Shown here: positions 1 through 6,955 of the stretch, one piece after another
Layout: the number at the start of each line of letters is the position of its first letter
Numbering within the stretch: position 1 is the first letter of the stretch
Source of the DNA: Candidatus Bathyarchaeota archaeon
GTDB lineage: Archaea; Thermoproteota; Bathyarchaeia; TCS64
Assembly (NCBI GenBank): GCA_002726865.1
Contig: PBSW01000082.1
Span: forward strand, 1 to 8,296
DNA: 8,296 nucleotides
Reading direction: 5' to 3'
Translations under genes and position numbers: made by a program
Notes under the pieces: generated by a model
The model's database searches: none
Seen by the model: the letters and a program-made list of their open reading frames with translations, nothing else
What the model was told of the DNA's origin: nothing

Positions 1-22
1 CAAAAAATTATCACTACTGGGA

Positions 23-322
23 ATGGGGGGTGGTGTGGCGCTTCCAGATAAAAGTGAAACCGATAAAGGATTGTTAATAACTGATGAAGGTGAAATCACT
101 GTTCTGAATGTAAAAGACGCTGAAAATATTGAATATGAACTATCGGGTACATCATGGTATAAGTGGAGCGCTTTGTTTGGTGGAACATCTTTCGAGTTGA
201 ATAATCTCCGATGTCTGAAAGCGCTCATTAGAACTCAGTACATTTTAATGAGGCAAAATAATCTTATTGTCGAGCAATTAAGGAGCTTAAATAACGAACT
301 CATGAAGCGCCAACCTGAATAA
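23..322 (+). CDS. C-terminal part of an unrecognised protein (5' end open to window edge)
   Basis: I do not recognise this protein. The frame stays open leftwards from the ATG at 23 to the window edge (reading KKLSLLG just before it), so the visible 99 residues may be only the C-terminal part of a longer gene. An in-frame GTG at 35, preceded by a G-rich GGGGGGTGGT stretch, is another possible start. The N-terminal half is acidic and polar, with a short strand-like stretch (GLLITDEGEITVLNV). The C-terminal third is a probable amphipathic helix rich in Leu, Asn, Arg and Glu (LIRTQYILMRQNNLIVEQL), which would suit oligomerisation. There is no cysteine pair, no signal peptide and no membrane segment. 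Codon use is AT-leaning, like the operon at the right and unlike the GC-rich VOC gene. The stop is TAA, followed within three bases by a hairpin. A viral or other mobile origin is possible but not shown. Confidence 0.5.
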   Translation: MGGGVALPDKSETDKGLLITDEGEITVLNVKDAENIEYELSGTSWYKWSALFGGTSFELNNLRCLKALIRTQYILMRQNNLIVEQLRSLNNELMKRQPE

Positions 323-324
323 CC

Positions 325-380
325 AACGTTGATCTCACTCGCGCGCACTGCATCTGCGATCAACCGTTATTTGCATTTTC
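325..380 (+). terminator. Hairpin plus T-rich tail after the left-edge gene
   Basis: An imperfect inverted repeat starts three bases after the stop of the left-edge gene. AACGTTGATC (325-334) pairs with GATCAACCGTT (358-368), giving ten base pairs with one bulged C at 365 and a 23-base loop containing GCGCGC. It is followed by a T-rich stretch (TTATTTGCATTTTC, 367-380). Position and shape suit a transcript end for the upstream gene. Archaeal termination depends mostly on T-runs, and this tail is interrupted, so the terminator role is an inference. Confidence 0.4.
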
Positions 381-435
381 ACACACACGATATGTTGAAT
401 AATATACACAGGTGTTTTTTCGTGAATCTCGCATT

Positions 436-758
436 ATGACATTGAAAAACGAGCCTTGGATGATGGACTGGTGCCCTCGCGCAAAAATAGGGGATTTTGA
501 AGCGATATTTCTTTGTAAATAAACTTGAAAAGCTCACCTGATTCTGATAGCGCTCGGGTGCGGTTCCTTGGGTTGTTGAAGAGGGTGTTCTCGCACTTTA
601 TCGCCCTACTGTAGAGAATATCGCACCTTACAGAGTCTAATTCCATCGGGCTGAGTTGGAACTCCTTCTTGGAGGAGGTAATCAAGACGAGTGAGACGGG
701 GAAATGGGCCAAAGATGTTTCTCAGGACCTACTCTCCAAAGTATCGGCGGGGGGTTAG
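436..758 (+). pseudogene. Possible decayed plus-strand gene in the 323-868 gap
   Basis: This is the only sign of coding in an otherwise gene-free stretch of about 550 bases. A short frame from ATG at 436 reads MTLKNEPWMMDWCPRAKIGD and onward to a TAA at 520-522. A different frame, open from 519, continues for 80 codons to TAG at 756-758 and is broken once by an in-frame TAG at 612-614. On either side of that TAG the peptide looks natural: SARVRFLGLLKRVFSHF before it, and an amphipathic SWNSFLEEVIKTSETGKW followed by AKDVSQDLLSKV after it. From about 530 the codons are GC-leaning, like the VOC gene. A gene broken by one frameshift and one stop codon would fit, but I cannot name a family and chance open frames are not excluded. 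A TATA-like AATAATATA sits at about 395-404. A competing 92-codon minus-strand frame over the same bases looks weaker. Confidence 0.25.
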
Positions 759-828
759 ACCTTCCACCAGTTCCCATGATGCAAAAGGATGCGAATGGTC
801 ACTTTTCAGTGTGGGGAGCTGCTCATAA

Positions 829-836
829 TTTTTATA
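829..836 (+). promoter_or_regulatory. TATA-like box of the VOC gene
   Basis: TTTTTATA lies in an AT-rich patch inside GC-richer surroundings, 32 bases upstream of the ATG at 869. Archaeal transcription starts about 25 bases downstream of the box centre, which puts the start at roughly 857-860. That would leave a leader of about ten bases, consistent with the absence of any Shine-Dalgarno site before this ATG, so the gene is probably leaderless. Confidence 0.5.
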
Positions 837-868
837 ATGAATGTGGCTCCATCGTATTGTGATTCGTC

Positions 869-1249
869 ATGATTGAGGCGATAGACCACGTGGAGATCGT
901 CACGAGGGACATGAAAAAGTCCATCGAGTTCTACACGAACGTACTCGGGTTCTCCACGCATTCAAGGCACAAGTTCGACGGGAGCAGGGGGATGACCGAG
1001 ATCGTCTACCTGAAGCTCGGTGACTCTATGTTAGAGCTCCTGGAGTTCCCCGATGCGGATGAGGTGGGCGAAGGGCCCCAAGTGGGGGTCAGGATGTTCG
1101 CGCTAAGGGTGTCCGATATGGATGAGGAGGTAGAGAGGCTCAAAGGGCTCGGAGTAGAGATCTCCCAGCCCCCCCGGAACTTGGGGGTCTCGAAAAGGGG
1201 CGAGATAAAGGATCCGAACGGGATTTCCATCGAGCTCAGGCAGTGGTGA
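869..1249 (+). CDS. VOC-superfamily (glyoxalase/bleomycin-resistance fold) protein
   Basis: This 126-residue protein has the size and pattern of a single-domain VOC protein, made of two beta-alpha-beta-beta-beta modules that normally dimerise around a metal site. The first module begins with IDHVEIVTRDMKKSIEFYTN followed by VLGF, the usual opening. A strand pair ends in MLELLEF, and the protein closes with KDPNGISIEL, the classic C-terminal motif. Expected metal ligands are His7, Glu56 and Glu122. The fourth ligand, normally a His at the start of module two (GLxHIAF), appears to be Met76 in GVRMFALRV, so the site may be incomplete or rearranged. The substrate cannot be told; lactoylglutathione lyase, methylmalonyl-CoA epimerase and ring-cleavage dioxygenase relatives all share this fold. 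Codon use is striking: eight of nine arginines are AGG and one is CGG, with a strong G/C third-position preference, unlike the neighbouring operon. The ATG has no Shine-Dalgarno but sits a leaderless distance from a TATA-like box. It converges on the operon and is not obviously linked to it in function. Confidence 0.88.
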   Translation: MIEAIDHVEIVTRDMKKSIEFYTNVLGFSTHSRHKFDGSRGMTEIVYLKLGDSMLELLEFPDADEVGEGPQVGVRMFALRVSDMDEEVERLKGLGVEISQPPRNLGVSKRGEIKDPNGISIELRQW

Positions 1250-1279
1250 CCACCGCCAGGGTATCCCACTTTTATCTCC

Positions 1280-1315
1280 GGAATCTATTAATGAAAACAA
1301 CCCACACTAGATTCC
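1280..1315. repeat. Inverted repeat between convergent genes
   Basis: GGAATCTA (1280-1287) and TAGATTCC (1308-1315) are perfect eight-base inverted arms around a 20-base AT-rich spacer. They lie 30 bases after the VOC stop and about 110 bases beyond the end of the operon. A bidirectional transcript-end hairpin or a protein-binding palindrome are both possible. Neither strand has a clean T-run directly after it. Confidence 0.4.
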
Positions 1316-1380
1316 AGAATGAGAAACCGGTCACGCAGCCTATTGTCCACATCGCTAAACCTTGAAAATTATGTTAGTTT

Positions 1381-1398
1381 CTGCGTTTCCTGCGTTCC
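1381..1398. repeat. Two-copy nine-base tandem repeat
   Basis: CTGCGTTTC followed directly by CTGCGTTCC, with a further CTG, makes a two-unit tandem repeat with one mismatch. It lies about 30 bases beyond the stop of the Rad50-like gene, in the 3' region of the operon. No function can be assigned and it may be chance. The rest of the 1250-1428 gap shows no gene. Confidence 0.3.
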
Positions 1399-1428
1399 CT
1401 GTAGTCCTGTGCGCGCGTAAAAATGCTC

Positions 1429-4206
1429 CTATTGAACAATCTGTCCGGCCTCAAGTTGAAGATTATGTTGGAACTCATCTTGTAAGGCTTCAAGATGACT
1501 AATTACGATTATCTGGTCAAAATACTTGGGGAGTTCTTTTTGGAGAAGTGTCATGAATCCTTTTGTCCTCGGGGCATCAAACCCGCTTAGTGGTTCATCT
1601 AAGAAGATGAATCCAGGTCTGGCTCCCCTTGTTGATGGTATGGTACTCAATGCGAACGCTAGTCGTAGAGCCAAGCTGAACTGGTCCTGAGTTGCTCCGC
1701 TGAATACTCCTTTTCCTCGCCAGCGTTTTGCCTCCCGGTCAAATATTTCAATCCTGTATTCGGTTTTATCAATTCGAACCATACTATATCGATCATTGGT
1801 TAATGCAGGGAGAAAGTGCACCATATGAGACTCTATTCGTTTTTTCACTCCTCCAAGGATACCGTCTCTTGTGGCGTCTATGAGAATTACGGCTTTCCGC
1901 ATCGCCTCAAGATCAAATAGTTCTTCATCGTTCCGTTCATTTAGTTTCGGATACTCATTTTTTAGTTCTGACATTTTATCCATTACATTTTTTGCTTCTT
2001 TAACATCATCGGTTCGCTCTTTTTTTTCAGTGTTAAGTCTTGTGAAACGTGCCTTCAATTCCTCGTTTTGACTCCGCAACTTTTCCTCTTTCGTTAGATC
2101 AATCTCGCTTTCTGAAAGAATCCGATCTCTTTCCTCTGTTAATCCAGCTACATCTTTATTGATACCATGGATTTCACTTTGGACTCGCTGAGAGTCTGCT
2201 GCTAGTTTTTCTTTTTGCGAAGCCTTTGTCTGGTTTGCTTCACGATTTGTATATAGCTCTTGCAGTTTCTTTTGGGACTCGTCTCTTTCCGCTTTTATGG
2301 AATCCGCTTGCTCTGTATTGATCTCATGTTTCTCTTCTATGTCTCTGCATTGCTGCTCTAGATTTTGAACCTCTGATAATTGATCTTCGAGAAGACCTGT
2401 TTGTTTATCTTTTTCCTGTTTACGTGATTCAAAGTCATCAGCGACCTTTTTGTTCGCATCTCTCTTTGTGGTCACTTTAACAAGTGTTCGAAGATCTTCC
2501 TGTATCAAGTCTCTTAGAGAAACAACTGAGTTCTGAAGATCATTTTCTATTTCCAAGACTGCTGAATATTCTCTCGGGGATGAAGGTAGTTGAGGGATAA
2601 GAGAAGTAAGTTCTGTCTCTGCGTTCGTTAAGGCTTCCTCATTTTCTTTCTGTTGACGCTTATTCTTTTCAAGACTTTGTTGATATTCGCTTATTCGCGT
2701 TTTTTCACCTAGAAGATTCTCCCTTTGGGTTCTAAGTTCTTGAAACTGTAGATCATAACCTCCGAGAACGTTCTTGAAAACTAGAATCGCTCCAATTAAG
2801 ATTAAAACTCCACCTAGAGGTAGTAAAAATGGGGAATAAGCGTTTCCAATAATAGAAAGGATACCCACAAGGGTTAATCCAAATCCAATTGTCCTTTTCT
2901 GCGCTACAGCGTTTTTCGTTGATTCGAGTTCTCTCTCCTGTTTTTCTAGCTGATCGATAAGGTTTTCAGATTCATTAAGTGCTTCAAGCTTATCTTTGAT
3001 TTCAGGCTCTTCTTTTCTTAAGCGATCGATCTCGATACTTTTGGTATGAAATTCTTTCGAACTTGATTCAATTTGGGAAAACAAGTCTTGAGCTATTTTT
3101 GCTGGTTCATATTTATTGATCCTCTTATTCAACTGTCCTAGTTGTTCAGAAGCTTGTTCAGCTTCATCTACTTTTTTCTCTGCTTCTGTAAGACGTTCTC
3201 TCGCCCTTTTCTCGTCTCCTCTAGCGTTTTCAAGTTGACTTTCAAGACCTTGTAGATTTTCTATTGCCGTGGAAAGTACATCGACTTTATCAAATCTAAG
3301 ACGCGCTTTAGGAAGTTCTTCTTCGATCTGCTTGATAATTTCTACGGCTTCCTCAGCTTCTCTGAGGCTCTCCTTAACTCTCTTTAATTCTCGTTTTTTC
3401 CCATCTACTTTCGAGGTTTTTGTATTGACTATACCCTTGATCTCATTAATTCGATTAATTTTTGCCAGAATCTGTTCAAGTTTTTTTCTCTTCTCCTCTG
3501 TTTCTTTCAAATCAGCGAGAATTTCCTTTATGTTAGTCTGCACCTTCTCTAGTTTTTCCTCGGCTTCTTCGTAGTCGGTTTTTGCTTGCTTAGCCTTACT
3601 TAATTTATGGAGGGTTTCCTGATTCTTTCGTTCAAGTTCTTTGGAGGATTTTTTCAGGTCTTGCTGAGCATCTAGAAAGGCTTCTAAATTTAGGAGAGAT
3701 GTCATGGCCTCGATCCTTTTAGCTCGAACAGCAGCCTCCAACTTCCCCAGCGATTTCTGCTCAACGAGACAGCTGTTTAACAATGCATCACTGTCGATAC
3801 CATGGAGCTCCTCAAGAATCAAGTTGTTAACCGCTCTTGCTCCTGTAACTCGTTCTGTTTTACCGTCGGACCTCAGAATAACGAGTTCATGAACGTTTGT
3901 ACCTTTCCGGTTGATAACACGCTTCACGTTATACTCATTATTATCGATGGAAAAAGCAAGCTCAATAACGGCCTGAGGATATCCATAGGCTATCAGATCA
4001 TCATTGGATGCTCTCTTGCTTGGTCGGAGTGCTAACCCGTAGATACCGTAGTGGATGGATTCCATTATTGTGGATTTACCGCTCTCATTTCTCCCAAAGA
4101 TCAGCATTTGTCCATCAGGAAAAGTTAACTCTTTGATAATACGAAGACGTTTGAAACCTATAGATTTCAGCGTTTTCAACTTGAACAAAGACCCTAACTC
4201 TCCCAA
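1429..4206 (-). CDS. Rad50/SbcC-like coiled-coil ATPase with a membrane hairpin in place of the zinc hook (YhaN-like)
   Basis: This 925-residue SMC/Rad50-type ATPase is the expected partner of the Mre11 encoded just upstream. The N-terminal half of the ABC head (about 1-175) has Walker A GRNESGKST (38-46) and a Q-loop-like LVEQKSLGKLE (Gln150). Glu/Lys-rich coiled coil runs from about 180 to 435 and from 484 to 770. The C-terminal half has a signature-like FSGATQDQ (835-842, not LSGGE), Walker B FIFLDE (866-871), the D-loop SGFD (874-877) and the H-loop His904. At the coil tip, where Rad50 has CxxC, there are two hydrophobic stretches (439-457 and 458-477). The only cysteines are Cys146 and Cys620, so no zinc hook is possible. 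Bacterial YhaN has the same head motifs and central membrane hairpin. The TTG start at 4206 overlaps mre11 by 13 bases and has no Shine-Dalgarno upstream. TTG codons at 4188 (GGAG 11 bases before) or 4179 would give a start nearer to typical Rad50. A TTTTT run lies five bases after the stop. Confidence 0.9.
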   Translation of the reverse strand: MGELGSLFKLKTLKSIGFKRLRIIKELTFPDGQMLIFGRNESGKSTIMESIHYGIYGLALRPSKRASNDDLIAYGYPQAVIELAFSIDNNEYNVKRVINRKGTNVHELVILRSDGKTERVTGARAVNNLILEELHGIDSDALLNSCLVEQKSLGKLEAAVRAKRIEAMTSLLNLEAFLDAQQDLKKSSKELERKNQETLHKLSKAKQAKTDYEEAEEKLEKVQTNIKEILADLKETEEKRKKLEQILAKINRINEIKGIVNTKTSKVDGKKRELKRVKESLREAEEAVEIIKQIEEELPKARLRFDKVDVLSTAIENLQGLESQLENARGDEKRARERLTEAEKKVDEAEQASEQLGQLNKRINKYEPAKIAQDLFSQIESSSKEFHTKSIEIDRLRKEEPEIKDKLEALNESENLIDQLEKQERELESTKNAVAQKRTIGFGLTLVGILSIIGNAYSPFLLPLGGVLILIGAILVFKNVLGGYDLQFQELRTQRENLLGEKTRISEYQQSLEKNKRQQKENEEALTNAETELTSLIPQLPSSPREYSAVLEIENDLQNSVVSLRDLIQEDLRTLVKVTTKRDANKKVADDFESRKQEKDKQTGLLEDQLSEVQNLEQQCRDIEEKHEINTEQADSIKAERDESQKKLQELYTNREANQTKASQKEKLAADSQRVQSEIHGINKDVAGLTEERDRILSESEIDLTKEEKLRSQNEELKARFTRLNTEKKERTDDVKEAKNVMDKMSELKNEYPKLNERNDEELFDLEAMRKAVILIDATRDGILGGVKKRIESHMVHFLPALTNDRYSMVRIDKTEYRIEIFDREAKRWRGKGVFSGATQDQFSLALRLAFALSTIPSTRGARPGFIFLDEPLSGFDAPRTKGFMTLLQKELPKYFDQIIVISHLEALQDEFQHNLQLEAGQIVQ
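2776..2892 (-). other. Predicted two-segment membrane hairpin inside the Rad50-like protein
   Basis: This covers residues 439-477. The first segment (TIGFGLTLVGILSIIGNAY) and the second (SPFLLPLGGVLILIGAILVF) contain no charged residue and are joined by a Gly/Asn/Pro turn. Lys437-Arg438 come just before and Lys478 just after, which by the positive-inside rule keeps both coiled-coil arms in the cytoplasm with the turn outside. The hairpin lies about 260 residues from the N-terminal head and about 290 from the C-terminal head, which is the apex of the folded coiled coil. Confidence 0.8.
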
Positions 4207-5363
4207 TGTTTGTCATAGAAACTTAGAGCAAGCTGAGCGGCTCGTTCCCAAAGTTTGCGTTTATCAGGGTTTGAGGACTCCACGGCCTGTTGACCGCTAG
4301 CAGATAGCTCCTTCCTAGGATGGAGTCCTTCGGTTTCGATGAATTTCAAGCCTTCAATTAATGGTTTGATCCGATCAATATACTCAAAATAGAAGTTACG
4401 CTTCCTACCTTCATCGCCAATTCGAGTGAAATCAATTTTAAGGTACTCCTCGAAGGGGACCTCTCCCTCAAGAACCAACTGGCATAATCCGTCTTCTGAG
4501 CTTCCTTGTTCAACCGCTTTGAGGATATCTTGAGTGGGATTCTCGGGAGATAGACTACTAGTGTGAAGCTTTAGTTGACTCATTGGCTGAGCTTTTGTAG
4601 GAATAAACTCGAACTCGATACCATCATCAACCGTTACGTAGCAGAAACCTGTTTCATGTCCAGACTCACCGAAATCGTATCGCTCTGTAGCTCCGGGATA
4701 CAAAACAAGTGAATCACCGACTTTTTTGGATACATGCGCGTGTATGTGCCCCATAGCAAAGAGATCTATCTGACGGTTCTGTTCGAGAGAGTTGATACTA
4801 ATCTGAGGTCCTCCCCATGTTGGCGGAGCAACTCTCTCCACGGAGTAATGAAGCATTGCTATGTTGAAGTCTGCTCCTGCTGGAATTGTCAGGTCCTCTA
4901 AAGGGTCCATCCCCGGGACAAGTCGTTTATTGTAAGATATACCGGCCACGGAGACCGACCTGCCGCCAATATCAATTATTTTGTGTTCGAAGTTCAAAGC
5001 GTTCTCGAAGACCGTTGCAAATCCTGCTTCATCAATCACAGAATGGGGAGAGGCACCGTCTCTTATACTAGCTGGAGCTTCATGATTTCCGGCGAGTATG
5101 AAGGTCTCGATCCCAGCTTCATGCAGGTCTCGGAATGCTTCAACGACTCTCGCTCGAGGAGGGTTTCGAGGGGAGATTTGGTCAAATAGGTCACCAAGAT
5201 GGAGGTATAGATCCACCTCTTTTTCAATTGCGTAATCAATGGTCTGTCTCCAAGCGCGTCCTATCCAGACTCTTCTATCTGTAAGCCTTGAGCCCATTTT
5301 TTGATTGTAATAGTTGAGGTGATTATCTCCCGTTACAACCATCGTTAGCGCCATACTTACCAC
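4194..5363 (-). CDS. mre11: Mre11-family DNA repair nuclease (SbcD/Mre11 phosphoesterase)
   Basis: This 389-residue calcineurin-like phosphoesterase is the nuclease subunit that works with the Rad50-type ATPase to process DNA ends, using two Mn ions. All metal-site motifs are present: Asp13 and His15 (GDNH), Asp58 (GDLFD), Asn93 and His94 (GNHE), His172 (MLHYS), and His206 and His208 (GHIH). Their spacing is close to that of characterised archaeal Mre11. The capping region follows from about 255. The C-terminal helix (KRKLWERAAQLALSFYDKHW) is in the right place for the element that docks on the coiled-coil base of Rad50. Length is normal for the archaeal family. The longest frame starts at GTG 5363 and overlaps the herA stop by seven bases. 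The ATG at 5354, two bases after that stop with GTGG upstream, is at least as likely and gives MALTMVVTGDNH. The TAG stop lies inside the first codons of the Rad50-like gene, implying coupled translation. The low-level alternative, a bacterial-type YhaO, belongs to the same superfamily. Confidence 0.95.
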   Translation of the reverse strand: MVSMALTMVVTGDNHLNYYNQKMGSRLTDRRVWIGRAWRQTIDYAIEKEVDLYLHLGDLFDQISPRNPPRARVVEAFRDLHEAGIETFILAGNHEAPASIRDGASPHSVIDEAGFATVFENALNFEHKIIDIGGRSVSVAGISYNKRLVPGMDPLEDLTIPAGADFNIAMLHYSVERVAPPTWGGPQISINSLEQNRQIDLFAMGHIHAHVSKKVGDSLVLYPGATERYDFGESGHETGFCYVTVDDGIEFEFIPTKAQPMSQLKLHTSSLSPENPTQDILKAVEQGSSEDGLCQLVLEGEVPFEEYLKIDFTRIGDEGRKRNFYFEYIDRIKPLIEGLKFIETEGLHPRKELSASGQQAVESSNPDKRKLWERAAQLALSFYDKHWES

Positions 5364-6955
5364 TTCGAAACAATTTCTTCGTCTTTATCAGGCGATAACT
5401 GAGTGTGTTTCTGAAGCTCAAACAACTCTAACCCTTTTTCAAGAGCTTTCACGACATCAATATCAGACCCGCCCTCCTCACTTTGTCTCCCGGAGATTTT
5501 CACCATTGTTGGAACCTTGGTAAGAGCCCCTACGACGATAGCCTCCCCTCGATTCAAACCAGGAAGATCTTGGAATAGATCTTCAGATAACCCTTCAGAG
5601 GCGTTACGGACCGCATTCATATCATCAGGATTCGTAAGACGCATGATTATCTGACTATTACATTGAGACAAAACATTGGAGCTAATTTTATTGGGACGCT
5701 GAGTAACAACTATAAGGAATATACCAAATTTACGGCCTTCTGCCGCTATACGATCAATAATTAACGAGGACATCGCGGATCCAAAGCCTTTACCTGGCGC
5801 TAGATTATGCGCCTCTTCAAGGACCATGAATACCGGATGGTCAAGGTCACCCGTGATTGCTCTTGACCAGACATCAGATAGTGTCTTGTCGACAATATAT
5901 TCTGAAACCTTTCTCTGTAACCCTGCTAAATCGATGATACTCATACGCTTTGGTTTCACAAGGTCATTCAAGGGGATATCTTTGTTACCCCAGATATGAA
6001 ATTTAGATAGGCGCGATATATACGTTGTAGCTCTTTCTGCCGCCTGTCTAGCCCGTCTACTCCCCATCTCTCCCTGTGAAAAGGCGCGCAACTGTTCCAA
6101 TAGCTGATCCGGGCCATAGATACCGGTAAGCATATTCTTCGCATTGTCAACCGCTTCTCGTATTACTACAGAATTTTGAGCAATTCCAGCCACATTTGAG
6201 ACTTGGTTTGAGGTAAGAGAACTGAAATCAATTGTATATTGTTCGGCTCCTCCGATCTCATCATCGGAATAACGTCGACCTCTGATACCTGGCGGCCGAT
6301 AAACAACAACATTTTCAGATATCTTTGTTGGTTGACCATTTCTATCAGCCCGCATCATTACGTAATCGCTGTTCGGATCAAACACGATAATCGTGGCACC
6401 AAGAGGCAATAGCCTCTCCAATATGACGCCAACAAGGTATGATTTTCCTGCTCCTGTTTGAGCAATGATGGCTAAATGCCTTCTAAACCCGTTAGGATCT
6501 ATACTGACCTTCACTTCCTCACGAGTTATCAACGCGCCAATCTGGACGCCAGAATCAATATTTTTCGTAAAAAAGCTCTCAAGCATCTCCTGTGGTGCTA
6601 CAAATACTTCCTGTCCGGGCAATGCAGCGGATCTAGGATAGAAAACATTTCCGCTTTCATCAAGATAACCAAGAATATTTGCTGTTCCAAAAACTTTTGG
6701 AGAGCTACCATATCGATCTATTATTGTTTCAAGCTCTCTGAGAGAAAGATTCTTGCTGATAATATCTGAATAGTTTGCAATTCTAGTGACTTGAGCTAGG
6801 ACATCAACCCGTTTGAATTCTGTGCCATCACGTTCTTTGACATTTGGAATAACCAGGTATTCGAGGCGTGGAGGAAAGCGATCTGTGTCACTTACAAACC
6901 AGAAGACGTTGGTGTCTACTTCTCCAGCAATAAATCCTATGGTTCTCTTATTCAA
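5357..6955 (-). CDS. herA: HerA-type hexameric DNA translocase/helicase
   Basis: HerA is an FtsK/VirB4-like ring ATPase that loads on NurA and drives DNA through it during 5'-end resection. This 532-residue protein has the usual archaeal length. An N-terminal HAS-barrel-like beta domain (about 1-150) is followed by the RecA-like core with Walker A AQTGAGKS (165-172), then FDPNSDY (192-198), the counterpart of the family FDPHGEY. After a helical insertion (about 250-320) comes Walker B FMVLEEAHN (376-384) with the characteristic Glu-Glu-Ala-His, and the sensor-like VTQRP (417-421). QIIMRL (435-440) and GEAIV (470-474) follow as in the family, and the acidic C-terminal tail can brace the neighbouring subunit. 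The start is TTG, supported by a perfect AGGAGG eight bases upstream, and it shares four bases with the end of nurA. All core motifs look intact, so it should be active. Confidence 0.96.
   Translation of the reverse strand: MNKRTIGFIAGEVDTNVFWFVSDTDRFPPRLEYLVIPNVKERDGTEFKRVDVLAQVTRIANYSDIISKNLSLRELETIIDRYGSSPKVFGTANILGYLDESGNVFYPRSAALPGQEVFVAPQEMLESFFTKNIDSGVQIGALITREEVKVSIDPNGFRRHLAIIAQTGAGKSYLVGVILERLLPLGATIIVFDPNSDYVMMRADRNGQPTKISENVVVYRPPGIRGRRYSDDEIGGAEQYTIDFSSLTSNQVSNVAGIAQNSVVIREAVDNAKNMLTGIYGPDQLLEQLRAFSQGEMGSRRARQAAERATTYISRLSKFHIWGNKDIPLNDLVKPKRMSIIDLAGLQRKVSEYIVDKTLSDVWSRAITGDLDHPVFMVLEEAHNLAPGKGFGSAMSSLIIDRIAAEGRKFGIFLIVVTQRPNKISSNVLSQCNSQIIMRLTNPDDMNAVRNASEGLSEDLFQDLPGLNRGEAIVVGALTKVPTMVKISGRQSEEGGSDIDVVKALEKGLELFELQKHTQLSPDKDEEIVSKW

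Noticed and set aside
434..712. A 92-codon minus-strand frame with TTG start, opposite the suggested pseudogene.
   Set aside because: It has no convincing Shine-Dalgarno, no recognisable domain and a low-complexity Ser/Arg-rich peptide. The plus-strand reading of the same bases is more protein-like, though neither is certain.
715..790. Minus-strand strings reminiscent of 5S rRNA (GCCGATACT, GAGAGTAGGTC).
   Set aside because: The spacing between them is too short for the conserved hairpin, the loop C sequence does not fit, and no closing terminal helix could be found by eye. A covariance search (RF00001) would settle it.
1006..1300. Two minus-strand frames opposite the VOC gene.
   Set aside because: They are Pro/Ser-rich shadows of a GC-rich gene whose plus-strand reading has clear family motifs.
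3269..3574. Plus-strand Ser/Phe-rich open frames across the Rad50-like gene (also 1871-2071 and 3704-4300).
   Set aside because: They are mirror frames of the Glu/Lys-rich coiled coil, which commonly produces Ser/Phe/Leu-rich antisense frames. There are no ribosome sites or domains.
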